From Pomacea canaliculata (Eukaryota; Mollusca; Gastropoda; Architaenioglossa; Ampullariidae), in NCBI RefSeq assembly GCF_003073045.1, contig NC_037599.1, positions 2,418,001 through 2,482,000 on the forward strand: a stretch of DNA of 64,000 nt, in the 5' to 3' direction. The notes beneath the pieces are model-generated. The model made no database searches, was not told where the DNA came from, and saw only the letters and a program-made list of their open reading frames with translations. The position numbers and the translations under genes are program-made. Below are positions 48,845 through 60,299 of this stretch, one piece after another; position 1 is the stretch's first letter, and every line of letters begins with the position of its first letter.

Positions 48845-50438
48845 GTTGAACTAAACTAGAGAAAGTTGGGATGCAACAACTGTCTCTTCTGGAAGAGATG
48901 AAGAATGATACAAACAACCTTAAAAGGATGTTTACATGGATGGAGGAACAAGAACAGGAAAGGCAAATGACACGGGAAATCTGCCAGAGGGGTTCAGTCT
49001 CGCTTAACAATCAGCAGAAGATGTAGAGAGTCTTGAGGAGATATGAAGACAGACCCATAAAAAAGGACATGCTTGGTATGTGCTTTATTCTGATTTGTTA
49101 GTAGGAGAGTCAAATCTTTTTATCTGATTCCCTTTAAAGGTTTCCATACCATACCATTCATTGTATAAAACTAATGACATGTTTGCAGTACTAAAAAGTA
49201 ATAAAGGCATTGTTATGTGGCATTGATTAGAGCAATAGTAAATTTTCTGTACCCACTTTTGCTTGGTTGTATGAAACTTCCTGAATTGTTGCTGTCTTTT
49301 TTTTTGGGGGGGGGGTGTCTTTAAATACTATTGTCATAACAGGTATTATAATGTTGCCACTGCAATTTTTTTTTAAATTGTGTATTTATTTTTGTCTGTT
49401 TTCAGGAATGCCATTCGGTGATGCGTCGGCTTCACATTAAAGCATTAGTGAGGGCATTCTATCTGTGCTATTTTCAACTGAGTTGGCCTGATCTTACAAC
49501 TTCAATGGGACTCAAGAACCACCCCTTCATTTTACAAACAGTTCAGGGTAAGGATTTAAATATTTGACTCTGTGTGTGTGTGTGTATTACGGTACATTAA
49601 TACATGCCTGTCATAAAATAGGACTGTTTGGATTGTTTCTTTATCTTTTAGTTATGAACCTTAACCTTTGACTCTGCTAGGTGCAGACAGAATTTCATGA
49701 GTCATAAAAAAAAAACATGACAGGAAGATAAATCAGGCCTGGAGAACTGTCCTACCTCATTTTATTGTGATTGAATTACATTGCCAAATAAATATGGACA
49801 CATGTTTACGCAATTTCTAGTGCTGTAGTCCTTTAATCAGCTGGTTAACACTGTGTAGAAAGGAATTAAATGACAGTTTATAGACATCTTTACAGTTCCA
49901 TGTATTGAATTGTTTTGAATTAGAATTTCCAGAGTTTTTCTGCCTATAGAAATTCTAACTGAAATTCAATGCAGTTCACTTGTAGTTCCTTTCTGTTTAT
50001 AACGCTTTAAATTTTTATGCCACTTTAACAGAGCGGTCCGGTGCGCAACGGTTAGCGCTTTAGCGCCTGTCACCAATACAGTGAAGTTGCTGCCCTGAGT
50101 TCATTTCTCGTCTCGGGGCACGTTGTTCTTTCTCTGCACGTGGCATCTGTTTACAGGGCTGGCTGCTTGCCGTGATATAGCCTTAGTTGCTGACACGGCG
50201 TAAAACACCAATTCCCCCCCCCCCATGCCACTTTACATATCAGTATAATTTGCTTGTACCTCTTTTTGTTTCACATTATATTCTGGATTTTAGGGTCAGT
50301 AACCTACAATTAAGTGATTACTTTTTTATGCAGACCTCTATTCTTATATTTGTTCTATTTTTAGATGCTGCAAGAAAAAGTTATCCTGAAGCTACGGATG
50401 CTGACTTGCATGCATCAACTTGGTTAGGCTGGTGCTAG
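48845..50438 (+). pseudogene. Decayed DUF4806-like gene (relic)
   Basis: Three exon-like pieces keep splice borders: 48845-49075 (TTCTTAG / GTATGT), 49406-49547 (TTTTCAG / GTAAGG) and 50365-50438 (TTTTTAG to TAG). The first encodes a charged, probably coiled-coil segment (SLLEEMKNDTNNLKRMF, MEEQEQERQ). The second reads EGILSVLFSTELA, a stop, then SYNFNGTQ. The third reads DAARKSYPEATDADLHAS, then TWLG. Together these recall the C-terminal DUF4806 domain found in many invertebrate proteins of unknown function (a pattern of lFt-eLa-yn-G and a-R-pea-d-i-WL). In-frame stops at 48847 and 49024 and in exon 2, and a phase mismatch between the last two pieces, mark it as non-functional. Retained introns mean it was not a processed copy. 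Confidence 0.4.
50028..50224 (+). mobile_element. tRNA-derived SINE, copy 1
   Basis: Begins GAGCGGTCCGGTGCGCAACG with an A-box-like GTGCGCAACGGTTA, a B-box-like GAGTTCATTTCTCG about 55 bp on, a tRNA-unrelated body and a tail GGCGTAAAACACCAATTC plus poly-C. It is flanked by an 11-bp duplication, ATGCCACTTTA (50017-50027 and 50225-50235). It lies in the second intron of the decayed DUF4806-like gene. Confidence 0.88.
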
Positions 50439-51124
50439 GATCAAGAGAATGCAGAAGGAAAGGGTTGAGCACAGCCTATACGTCAGTTAATTGTTCTGGT
50501 GGAGGACAAGTAAAGCTGTGCAACTTTCTACCTACAGTTGTAAATTTTGTTACATAAACCTGCATATACTAAATCTGGATTTATATAAGTTATATAAACT
50601 GTGCTGTGATTATATTTACTCTAACCCATTATTTATCAATGAGGATATTTTCACCCGATCCAATAGAGATGTGTTGTGGTAAATTCAGAATCATTATATG
50701 TTTACAGTTCATTTTCTAATACCTTCTTAAATTCTTGAACATAATTGTGTTTCAAACATGTGTTTGATGGTTTCCTTTTCTTAGTGATAAAGGTGCAATT
50801 TAAAATTTTAATCTGTTTTAAAAGATTGTAGTTAATACATAAGCTGCAATCCAACCTAGAACCTTTATAGTTAATTTCATGACTTTGATTTATTTTTAGA
50901 AATGTCTATTAAAGCATCACTCTTTTTTGACAGCAATTCAGTTTTCATACTTATCATTTGATATATATTTCATAGATCTTTGAACTTTTCTTTGGGAAAA
51001 TGTAATTAGTGTTAAGGAAACTGCAATTTAATTTAATTGTTTTGTCAATGGATACATGTTTTGCATCGTTCTACAACTTATAATTAATAACGAATGTTGC
51101 ATTAATATATCAAGAGGAAACATC

Positions 51125-51470
51125 TTTTATGTATGCAACAGACAATGCTTTAAAAAAAATTTTATATATTTTTAAAATTATTTTTTTTTATCAGTTTGCT
51201 TTTTATCCTTATTTATGATACATTTTTACCTTGATAAATGATAAATTGTTTATGTATACAAATGAGACAATGCTTTAAAAAAATTGTATATTTTTTAACA
51301 TTATTTTTTTTATTAGTTTGCTTTTTATCCTTATTTGTGATAATATTTTTACCTTGATAAATGATAAAATTGTTTATGTATACAAATGAGACAATGCTTT
51401 AAAAAAAATTTTATATTAAAAAAAAATTTTTTTAGTTTGCTTTTTATCCTTATTTTACCTCAATAAACGC
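51125..51470. repeat. About 125-bp tandem repeat, 2.7 copies
   Basis: The string GACAATGCTTTAAAAAAA recurs at 51141, 51266 and 51390 (spacing 125 and 124), each followed by AGTTTGCTTTTTATCC and CTTGATAAATGATAAA. Units differ by a few substitutions and A-run lengths. Confidence 0.9.
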
Positions 51471-51590
51471 CAATAAATAACAATCATGTTGTTTGTTTTT
51501 TTATAACATTTTGCACTTTTGTGCACTCTTTTGCTGCTTGTTATATATATATAATTATTGCAAAATACACAAATTATTAATCCATTTGAT

Positions 51591-51673
51591 ATTGGTATTT
51601 TTTAGGAATTTTGGCATGTCTTGATTTAGAAATATGTAAATCAGGATATGCCGAAATCCCTAAAAATACCAAT
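51591..51673. other. Long imperfect hairpin
   Basis: Left arm 51591-51628 (starts ATTGGTATTTTTTAGG) and right arm 51637-51673 (ends CTAAAAATACCAAT) pair over about 37 bp with one bulge and a handful of mismatches around an 8-base loop. Could be a palindromic miniature element, an intergenic hairpin or a small-RNA precursor; the sequence alone does not decide. Confidence 0.75.
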
Positions 51674-51934
51674 AATCTGAAGATATAAATAGTGGGATAT
51701 ATAAAAAAAAAAAGATGGGACTACCCATGAGCCATCAGGGTTGACTAGCGGTCACAAGGGGGAGAGAAGCGTCCACGCTTGTTTCACAGGTAAACCGACA
51801 TGACCCCGTTGTTACGGCCCGGTTTCACTTTCGCTATGGGTCGGACGCCATTTTGCCACATGGCCCCCGGATACTCAAGACATGTCCCCCACCTGTAGCC
51901 AATATTCCTTTGCTGCTGGGGTTGTACCTTGCGA

Positions 51935-52630
51935 AATTTCACTAATAAGAAAATTTCGACGACCAACAATATTTTTCTTCAAGGTATTATTACTCAATAG
52001 AATAGGCAGCATGGGGGTCTGTGAAATCAAAACGAGGCCTTATGAGCTGATGTATATGGCTTCCAAAATATATGAGAGCTCATTTATGTATCATGATGAA
52101 AATTTGTAAGAAATATTTCCAATTCACTCCACATTCTTACGTTTACGATTAACAAAAAGCAAAGACCTGATACTGAATATTTTCTTCGTATGCATAATAA
52201 CATGTTGACACTATTTTATAGCTGGTAACACGATGCCAACAGAGCTTTTTGTGTTTTGGTAATGTGCTTGCTTGGTAATCTTATTTTTCTAAGTGTGAAA
52301 ATGCTATCACATATTTTACGGTTATTTTTCCTTTTCTCCAAACTTTTAACATGCTGGGCTTGAATACCTTACCCTTGTGTGTATATTACTTTGTGTGTAT
52401 TCATTATTTCTGTGACCCCAACTACTTAAATATGCTGTACCTTACGAGAGTATTTCGCACATTGCACACATATCTCTTGCATTTGTGTGTCACCAAGCTG
52501 TATAATTTGCTGTTCAGCGTTTGAATTTATTGCATGATGTGTACATTCAAATTTCTTATGTTTATGATTTTGACTTCTCGTAAATGTTTTCCTTACACTT
52601 TAAATTGAGAAATTTCAACTATGTGTAACT
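51935..52630. repeat. Duplicated 3' flank of receptor D (copy 2, left part)
   Basis: Counterpart of 40900-41705, same orientation and order, with scattered substitutions and indels. It has no receptor gene directly next to it; receptor E lies 5.7 kb upstream. A second block (about 53685-53885) matches about 42060-42260. Confidence 0.85.
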
Positions 52631-52820
52631 TTATAGTTGTATATATGTTGCCTGCATACATTACACACTAGTATAAAATCATTGCTGCCTTACCCAGAAC
52701 GGTTAGAGTTGAATTTTAGCTGTTTACTCTCTGGAAGCATAACATCACATTTAAATAAATGTTGAAAACTGCATATATGCGTACATTACTATATGTCACA
52801 TATATAACATAACAAGACAA

Positions 52821-53015
52821 GCTCTGGAATGGAACCCACAGGGGAGGCGCAGGGTTGGGAGACCCAGACAGACATGGAGGAGATCAGTCCACAGAGAGGC
52901 AGAGACAGCTGGCATGACATGGTCCCAACTGGAAAAGGACGCCCAGAACCGGGTCCGATGGTGGGGTGTGGTTGCGGCCCTATGCTCCACTGGGGGCAAA
53001 TAGGAACAAGAAGAA
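52821..53015 (+). mobile_element. LINE 3' end fragment
   Basis: Open for 60 codons to TAG at 53001: ALEWNPQGRRRVGRPRQTW, then WSQLEKDAQNRVRWWG, then VVAALCSTGGK. This is the conserved end of ORF2 in many invertebrate non-LTR elements. Only the last part of the element is present (5' truncation), and the frame is intact, so it is younger than the other LINE pieces here. It interrupts the duplicated flank. Confidence 0.85.
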
Positions 53016-53298
53016 GACATATATTACATGCAGTTCATAAAGAATTTTTAACCTTATCTGAATTTTTACTTTTTGTAGAGTTAGTCAACTTTACTTGAAT
53101 GTATTGTAGTTTTAGTTAACTGACTTTTAAAAAGTTTTCATCTGCTGGCGAGAAGTCGATGGCGGAAGAGGGGCGTTTTTCAACCTGCTCAGTCAGAAGT
53201 CGAACACAAAATCGTAGAACACCGTCTGACTTTTCTCCCTTTTCCCCTATGCCTTTGTATCTATACCTACCATATCCTTTCTCTCCCTGTGTGGTGAT

Positions 53299-53483
53299 AG
53301 CGGTCCGGTGGCGCAACGGTTATCGCCTGTCACCAATACAGTGAAGGTTGGCTGCCCAGAGTTCATTTCTCGTCTCGGGCACGCTGTTCTTTCTCTGCAC
53401 GTGGCATCTGTTTACAGGGCTGACTGCTTGCCGTAATATAGCCTCAGCTGCTGGCTCGGCGTAAAACACCAATCCCCCCCCCC
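53299..53483 (+). mobile_element. tRNA-derived SINE, copy 2
   Basis: Same family as 50028-50224: AGCGGTCCGGTGGCGCAACG (A box), GAGTTCATTTCTCGTCTCGG (B box), GGCGTAAAACACCAATC plus poly-C tail. It is flanked by a 13-bp duplication, CCTGTGTGGTGAT (53286-53298 and 53484-53496). The different target site shows independent insertion. Confidence 0.9.
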
Positions 53484-53499
53484 CCTGTGTGGTGATGGG

Positions 53500-55106
53500 G
53501 GTGGGGATGGGGAGTCGGGATGTAACAGAGAGATGTACTATAACGAATTCATCATTCTCGTGATATTGAATGTAAATTAAAAATGGCGTCAGATCTGTGG
53601 AAGTACATCGCAACTGTATGAACAATACGCTCTCCCCCATCACCTCTCATCGTGTGCGTATACTGTGTGTATACTGTGTATACACGCGGCAAACATGACG
53701 GCCGGGTCGGTGCAAGAGATACATTTAACCACTAGACTGCAAACGTGCGATGCAAATGCCTGCAGTTGCTCTTTCTTTGTTTTCGCGCTAGGAACCTATT
53801 CTATTTTTATGTGTGTAGTGATAATATATAATGTTTTATTATTTGTGAGTTCTAGTAAAGAAATATTAAAAACATTACAGAAGAGCTCCACCACCGTCTC
53901 CCCTCTATAGCGTGCACACGCTATTTTCCATTTCACAACGAAAATAACTATGAGAAAGATGAAACAGCATTAAAATAGCCAAATTACAAGTAGATGGCCA
54001 TAAGACCACACGAAGAAGATCCTGAGCTCCAGCCCTCAAGCAATATTTACATTCTTTTTCTCAGCCTGTGTCGATCGTATTACATATATTATTATACATT
54101 GGTTTACCTTAGTGTTTCCCAATGCAGTATTTGAAAGTTTTATTGACAAATGGTTCAAATAGCTAGGTAAGTGTCACTTGCTCGAAATCTGTGATAAAAT
54201 AAAGACGCAGAGAGAGCTGTTCTGGGTACAAAGCAGTTACAATCAAACAGAAAGCTGCGAGATGCGTTTTAAAAATAAAAAAAAAACGCGGTGGTGGTGG
54301 TGGTGGTGTTGACCCCACAACTCTTTCTCCCTCTCTTGCTGAGAGAGGGAACAAAGGGGAACAACTCATTTATATGTCGCGTCTCGTGCAACTGAGAAAA
54401 CAAAGCTGTCGACGACAACAACATTGAACATTTTATCTTTTTTTTTTTTTAATAATAAGAGATTCGTAAACGAATTGAATGAACTGACTTAAGTAAAAAG
54501 TATCTATCTGGGCTGAAACAAAACGTTTCCACGCGCATACGCCCGTACACGTTTCCTGTCGTCTGGTCAAGATTTATGCGAGCTGTCATGCTGCCATGCT
54601 TCACTGCTTGATTCGTAGTCTTATTGACACTTGACTCAATTTCACTCCCTTAAATGATCAGCAATCTTATTCCTAAACAAGTGGATCCATTCTTTATTAT
54701 TTTAACAGACTGCATAACATCGTAAAGGCTGTTCTGATGGCATCTACTAAAGTAATATCATCAGCCTTCAAATTCATAGGTATACTCTGTTTTTGGCAGA
54801 CGCATAACTTTCTTTGTTGTATGTCTGTCTCCCTCTCTTTCTGTGTTTGTATGTGAGAGAGAGAGAGGAAGTAAGGTGTGGAAATGTGAGGTCTGCACAC
54901 TCATATACTGAACATGCTGTTTTTAAACCAGGTATCATTATGCTGAACCTATGAGTATGTTCTGAATAATGTAAAGCATAACAAATTCTGAAAAAATTAT
55001 ATAAATACTTGGATATGTCTTAATTAAATTATGTATTTTCAAACAAGTTTCCCTGATTCATATTTTTTAATTTTCCAATGGAAAAATGCTTCTGTCAACT
55101 GACAAG
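53500..55106. other. Spacer before the TatD gene
   Basis: Contains the second duplicated-flank block (about 53685-53885) and a GGT run at 54291-54308. The missing first exon of the TatD gene should lie here or further upstream; ATGTCGCGT at 54376 resembles the start of the human protein (MSR) but has no donor in the right phase, so I do not call it. Confidence 0.45.
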
Positions 55107-58100
55107 ACATCGGTGCAAATCTGACAGGTAAGCTTATATCTTAACTTTTAATAAACCCAGGATTTGTGTACCTTTTTTAAAAATGCATGCAGATTCTTAT
55201 GTAATCAATTCTCTCTTTTTTTCAAATGAAAGACATGATTTTTTTGTCTTCATTGACATATCCCTCCCCCATCATGCCATATCTCAACAGTCACTGATCT
55301 GCTTATCCATAATTATACACACAAGTTCATGGAATTTAGCATACTTCGTTCTGTTTGTTGTGTATAGAAAATGCAAGAATAAAATGACCTAAACACATTT
55401 GTATAAGGATTCATGTGGCTCTCATTTTGAAGAAAATGGCAATAGCACACTACACAGGTGGTAATTAAATATTTATAAAATTTATGAACATTTTACAATA
55501 TCATTACATCTTAAAAACATACACATTGACACATTGATATCAGTATTTGTATGCTTTGAAGAATTGCTATCATTCATTTAATTGCTTCACATTAAATGAA
55601 CCCTATATCACAAGCTATACAATGTTGCAAAGTATCATGACTGTATTTTAATTGTTTCTACTTTTTAATAGATCCTATATTCCGAGGACTTTATCATCGT
55701 ACAAAAAAACATGAAGGTGAGATTATTGTGGTTAATATTTTTTATATTGTATTGATATTGAAATTTTTGATTGTTTGTACTTTTGCATTTCTACTAAGTA
55801 CAGAGTTTTTACTATTTTCTATAATTGGGTACTCAGTCAATAAATCAGTTGAAACATTTAAAGTTGCCTTACAACTATTCTTTCAGATGATTTTAAAGAT
55901 GTTCTTCAAAGAGCTGCTGATGTTGGCGTCCAAAAGGTGATGTGCATGTGTGCATATGTATTTGTGTGGTGGTGAAGTGGGTATGGTTAAGGCTTCTTAA
56001 AACTGTTGTTATTGATGGTACAGATTTCTGTCAACATTTATTATGACATAAGAGCTTTTCTTTTTATGCTTTTTAATAAATAAATTTCATAACTATTTTT
56101 AGATCATCATAACTGGAGGGAACCTAGAGGACTCGAAAGATGCCCTAAAACTGGCAGAAACAGAAGGTAACATAGAAACATGGGAGTGGGGGAAGAGAAA
56201 GAGGAGACAGAGGATGTCACTGGGTGCATTTTGTGCATTATCTCTAGTAGTAGCTATAGATGTAAGGAACCTGGAAAATATTTTCACTCGTTGGCTTGTA
56301 TAATTAATGTGGACAAGTAGAACCAAATCCCTTCTGTCACCTAACACTTTAGATACTGAGGACAAAGAATTGTTCAAATGTGGGTATGAACATGAACATA
56401 TTTTTCAAATGTTTTTAAATATTTTTCAATATTAAGAAATAATTTTCAGATTCATATTGACGTGCAAAACATTGTTAAGACTTTTTTTTTTAACAAAATT
56501 TCAGCTGTATTTAAATCATTAATGCATTTGATGTGTTTTTCAGAATGTCTTTTCAGCACTGTAGGGTGCCATCCCACACGAAGCAATGAGTTTGATAAAC
56601 ATGGTGATCCAGACAAGTATCTGAGTGACCTCATTGAATTAGCGAAGAGCAGTGAGAAAGTTGCTGCCCTTGGGGAGTGTGGGCTTGGTACGTAGAACAA
56701 GCAAGTAGCATATTGTTTGTTTTATGCCAAGGGACATCTCATACATACAAAAATATTTGGGCTGATAATCAATGCTAGATTTTGCATGAAGATGAAATGT
56801 AAAACATAGAGAATAAGAGTCAAATAATTGAGCAATGGCGAGCTAGTCTTGCATGGGACAACCAGTGCATACCTCTACATTAGTAAACCAGTTCTTCATC
56901 CGAAAAAATTTTTTAACATTAGCAACAACAGTTTGATAAACGTTTATATATGAGATTTTAACTCTTCCTACTGAGAAAAATTCCTTGTGATCTTTCCAAT
57001 CTTTTGAAAAACTAAGTAGATTTGCTAGAAAAATAAAATAGTGGATGGCAGAGAGTCTGCATGTATTCAGAGGCTTATTTATTTTCGTCCAACTGCAATA
57101 TCTCTAAAAGAAAGCAAGAACAGCACTTGATTTTTAAAAAAATTAGTATTATTTAAATTGGATTTAGCTGTAAATGAATTCGTGTTAGTGTGTAACGCAA
57201 ATGTTTGAATGCTAATATTCTAATTGTAATACTAAATAACTGCTGAGTTAACTAGCCTGTAGGTTTAACTTACAACTATCAGCAAGATCAGTCATATGTT
57301 TATACATAAATTATCAGCATTTTGTTCATAGAAAAATTCTTTTATATCTACTTATAGAAAATCTGCAGAAATCATAGCTTGAAATCTATGTTTCAGATTA
57401 TGACAGAACTCAGTTTTGTGAACCAGAGATACAGAAAAAGTAAGTGTCTTAATGATTATGATATTATTATAAATTCATCATGCTTATCATACATTCATTA
57501 GCCTTGATTAGCTGTAAGGGCACCTGGTGGTAGCACCAACAGCAGTCACCATCTTTCTGAAACCTTTCCAATACTGAACACTGAATTACAGGTCAGCTTT
57601 TCTCTTGAATGTTACCTTCCTCTTCATCTACCTTTCTGTGCATTTTAATTCCCTGCAATATCATCTTTTCCAGTCTTAACGATCATGAGACATGCCACCT
57701 CCACTTCAGTCTTGCATCTTTTCCCTGTGGCCAAGTCTTTAGGGAGCTTAATTATTTGTCTGATTCTCTTTCATAGCTCCTCAATAATGTGGGTTTTTTT
57801 TTTTAAGAGATACATCTGATCTCCCCAGCCTGTTCAAGTCTTGTTTGTAAATTTAATGAAATTATCCTTAAGTAAATAAGTTTGCACTTAACACTGAGAT
57901 CAAGGTTCTATTATAAGATCATTTTTTGTGTTATAGAGTGGATATGATCTGCAGTACATTTTGAGTGTTCTTAATGCTGCAGGAAAAGTAAGAATGTATC
58001 ACCTTTGCAGATATTTTGAAAGGCAGATGGAAGCAGCAGAATCTACAAAGCTGCCTCTGTTCCTTCACATGCGCAGTGCTGCTAGTGATTTCTGCGAAAT

Positions 58101-60299
58101 TGTTGCCAGAAATCGTGACAAAATATCTGGAGGCGTGGTCAGTCAAATTATTCTTTTTCCTCTTTATCTGCTTAGAATTTGTACCAGAATATAACTCTAT
58201 AATGAATAATGCAGGGTTAGTACAAGCCAGGCAGCACCTTTAAGAGGCAATTATTGTGTAAGCACAACAGTGGTACTGGGTTCAAGTTTATGGGTAACCA
58301 TTTGCATCTCATTCATTCTGCTGACACCAAAGTCTTATCTGTTTATAGACTCAACTGTAGTTCAAAACGGGACAGCTTCCCCTATCCTCTCAAAAACAGT
58401 ATGTCATCAAGAATGTTGTAAAAGATGAGGCAAAGAAATACAGATTGTTGGGGTTTTTTTTTGCTGCCTTGTACAATTATACTGTTTCTGAAATTGTAAG
58501 AAATGCTGGTTGTCTCTTGCAGGTTCATTCTTTTACAGGTACCAAACAAGAAGCTGCGTGGATCTTGGATCAAGGTTTTTATATCGGCATCAATGGATGG
58601 TGAGGGTCAGTGCCATGTCAACAGCATAATTATCACCACTTTGTAGGTCCCATAGTCTGGAGGTCTTACAACTAATATGTCTGTAACATAACATTTAAAA
58701 GACAAAGCCCAGCTCTTTCCTCCTATTTCCATATATCTTCTCTTAGTTGTCAAGCACACATCACTGAGATGGCAGGAGTTTATAAATCACTGGCCTAAGC
58801 CTCATGCCAGTAATCTTCTGTAGCAAAACCAACCACACTAATTTTATTTTTTTTAGTCACCTTATTGCCTTATGCATAGTGAAAAAGACATCCCTGCCTC
58901 ATTAACAAGATGTCAGTAAATAATTGTTGAAGATTAGAGGAGTTCCATTGGTATTAATATGCACAATTAAACTGATGTTTTTTGACAGCTCTTTGAAGAC
59001 ACAAGATAACTTGGATGTCATGTGCTCCATCCCTTGTGATCGTTTGATGATAGAGACTGGTAAGATCAATCTAATCAGTTTTGCTTAAGTCTATTAGAAA
59101 TAAAAATCTTGACTTTTAAATAGCGCCTTGCTTTGAGACTAACAATTTTATATTCTTCTATATTTAACACATTTTTCCTGTAGTTAGCAAATTTGTCTAA
59201 ATGTTAAGCCTGTAAAGTAAAATCTAGAACTTGTCCTAACCAAACTGTTCAGTGTTGTTTTTAACTCTAGAACTGCCATTATGATAATTTATATTAATAT
59301 TGCAGACGCTCCATGGTGTGAGATAAAACCCACTCATGCTGGCTTCAGATCCATTAAGACGACATTTCCCAGCAAGAAGAAAGAACGCTGGGAGAAAGGA
59401 AGCTGTATAAAGGGAAGAAATGAGCCAGCACATATCATGTAGGAAAGTTTGTTGTACATTCTCATTGCAGTTATTTTGGCTCACTTCATAATTATTTGAT
59501 CCAATAAACTGTCATGCTTTGATGATCATTTATGCCAAAATAAGTAAGACTTCATTAGGGCAAGCTGTTTTTATAAGGTGTCTGATACGTAGTGAAAAAC
59601 CTTTTACTACCTTATTTACAGATAATTCAAAGTCAAACATAAAGTTCAAGATTATTGATAATTTAATAGTTAGCAGTTTAAAAAAAAGTGAAATGTGCTT
59701 TAGTTATTACTATATTTTAACATAAAAGGTGAATTCAAAAGTGAATTTCCTAGTTCATTGATCATTTTTTTCTTGTGCCTTAAGTCGGATACCCCTAATA
59801 CCAATTCCAAGAATATAAATATCTCCAACAATATGAAAAGTAAACACTAAAGTAAATGGTAGTGTGGTGAGTCAAAGAATGAAACTACACTTAACATGGT
59901 CTCATGGGAAAATATTTAACCACATAAAGAGAGCTCCTACAGTCTGCAAAGAATCTATGATTTATATTATCTGAATTTCCATTTGGTCAGCGGTCCATTA
60001 GTAGCCTTTCAGATACTTAAGAGAGTTTTCCAGTCACATGCCTGGGTCAGTCTTAATCAACCAGAAACCTTTTACTATGAAATTTGTGTTTATAATTTGA
60101 GTTAACCTTCAGGCCATAAAGTTCCCACATGGTATGAAAGACATTTCTAATGTGCCGGCCAGATGATTATTTTGTCATTATATTATCTGTCTACAGCCAA
60201 GTCCTTGAAGTGATGGCTGCTGCAAGGCAGGAAGATGAGGAGGAGCTGGCCCAGATTATGTACGAGAACACCCTCAGGCTCTTTTTTAACAAATCTTGA
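55107..60299 (+). CDS. TATDN1: TatD-family metal-dependent nuclease (TATDN1 type), 5' end incomplete
   Basis: Eleven exons fit in phase: 55107-55127, 55672-55716, 55887-55936, 56103-56166, 56544-56687, 57397-57439, 58011-58137, 58523-58599, 58989-59059, 59306-59438, 60197-60299 (TGA). They join to about 292 residues against about 297 in human TATDN1; only the initiator exon (perhaps six residues) is missing. The first 21-nt exon (DIGANLTD with its neighbours) is tiny and has a weak acceptor. Family signatures in order: [40 protein letters not shown] (metal Glu), [11 protein letters not shown] (metal His), [11 protein letters not shown] (metal His), LMIETDAPWC (metal Asp) and [16 protein letters not shown]. 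Known role: 3'-5' or endonuclease action on DNA in repair and apoptosis. All metal ligands visible in this part are kept, so it looks functional. AATAAA at 60891 may end the transcript. Confidence 0.92.
57510..57760 (-). mobile_element. LINE 3' end remnant in a TatD intron
   Basis: On the minus strand, broken frames read LKWRWHVS, then [11 protein letters not shown], resembling the conserved WFGH...leKdILQG motif near the end of non-LTR ORF2. Heavily decayed, ends uncertain. Confidence 0.4.

Larger units (their letters stand above)
50439..51934. other. AT-rich spacer with tandem repeat and hairpin
   Basis: Very AT-rich. No gene. Contains the 125-bp tandem array and the long hairpin listed separately; ends where similarity to the receptor D flank resumes. 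Confidence 0.6.
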
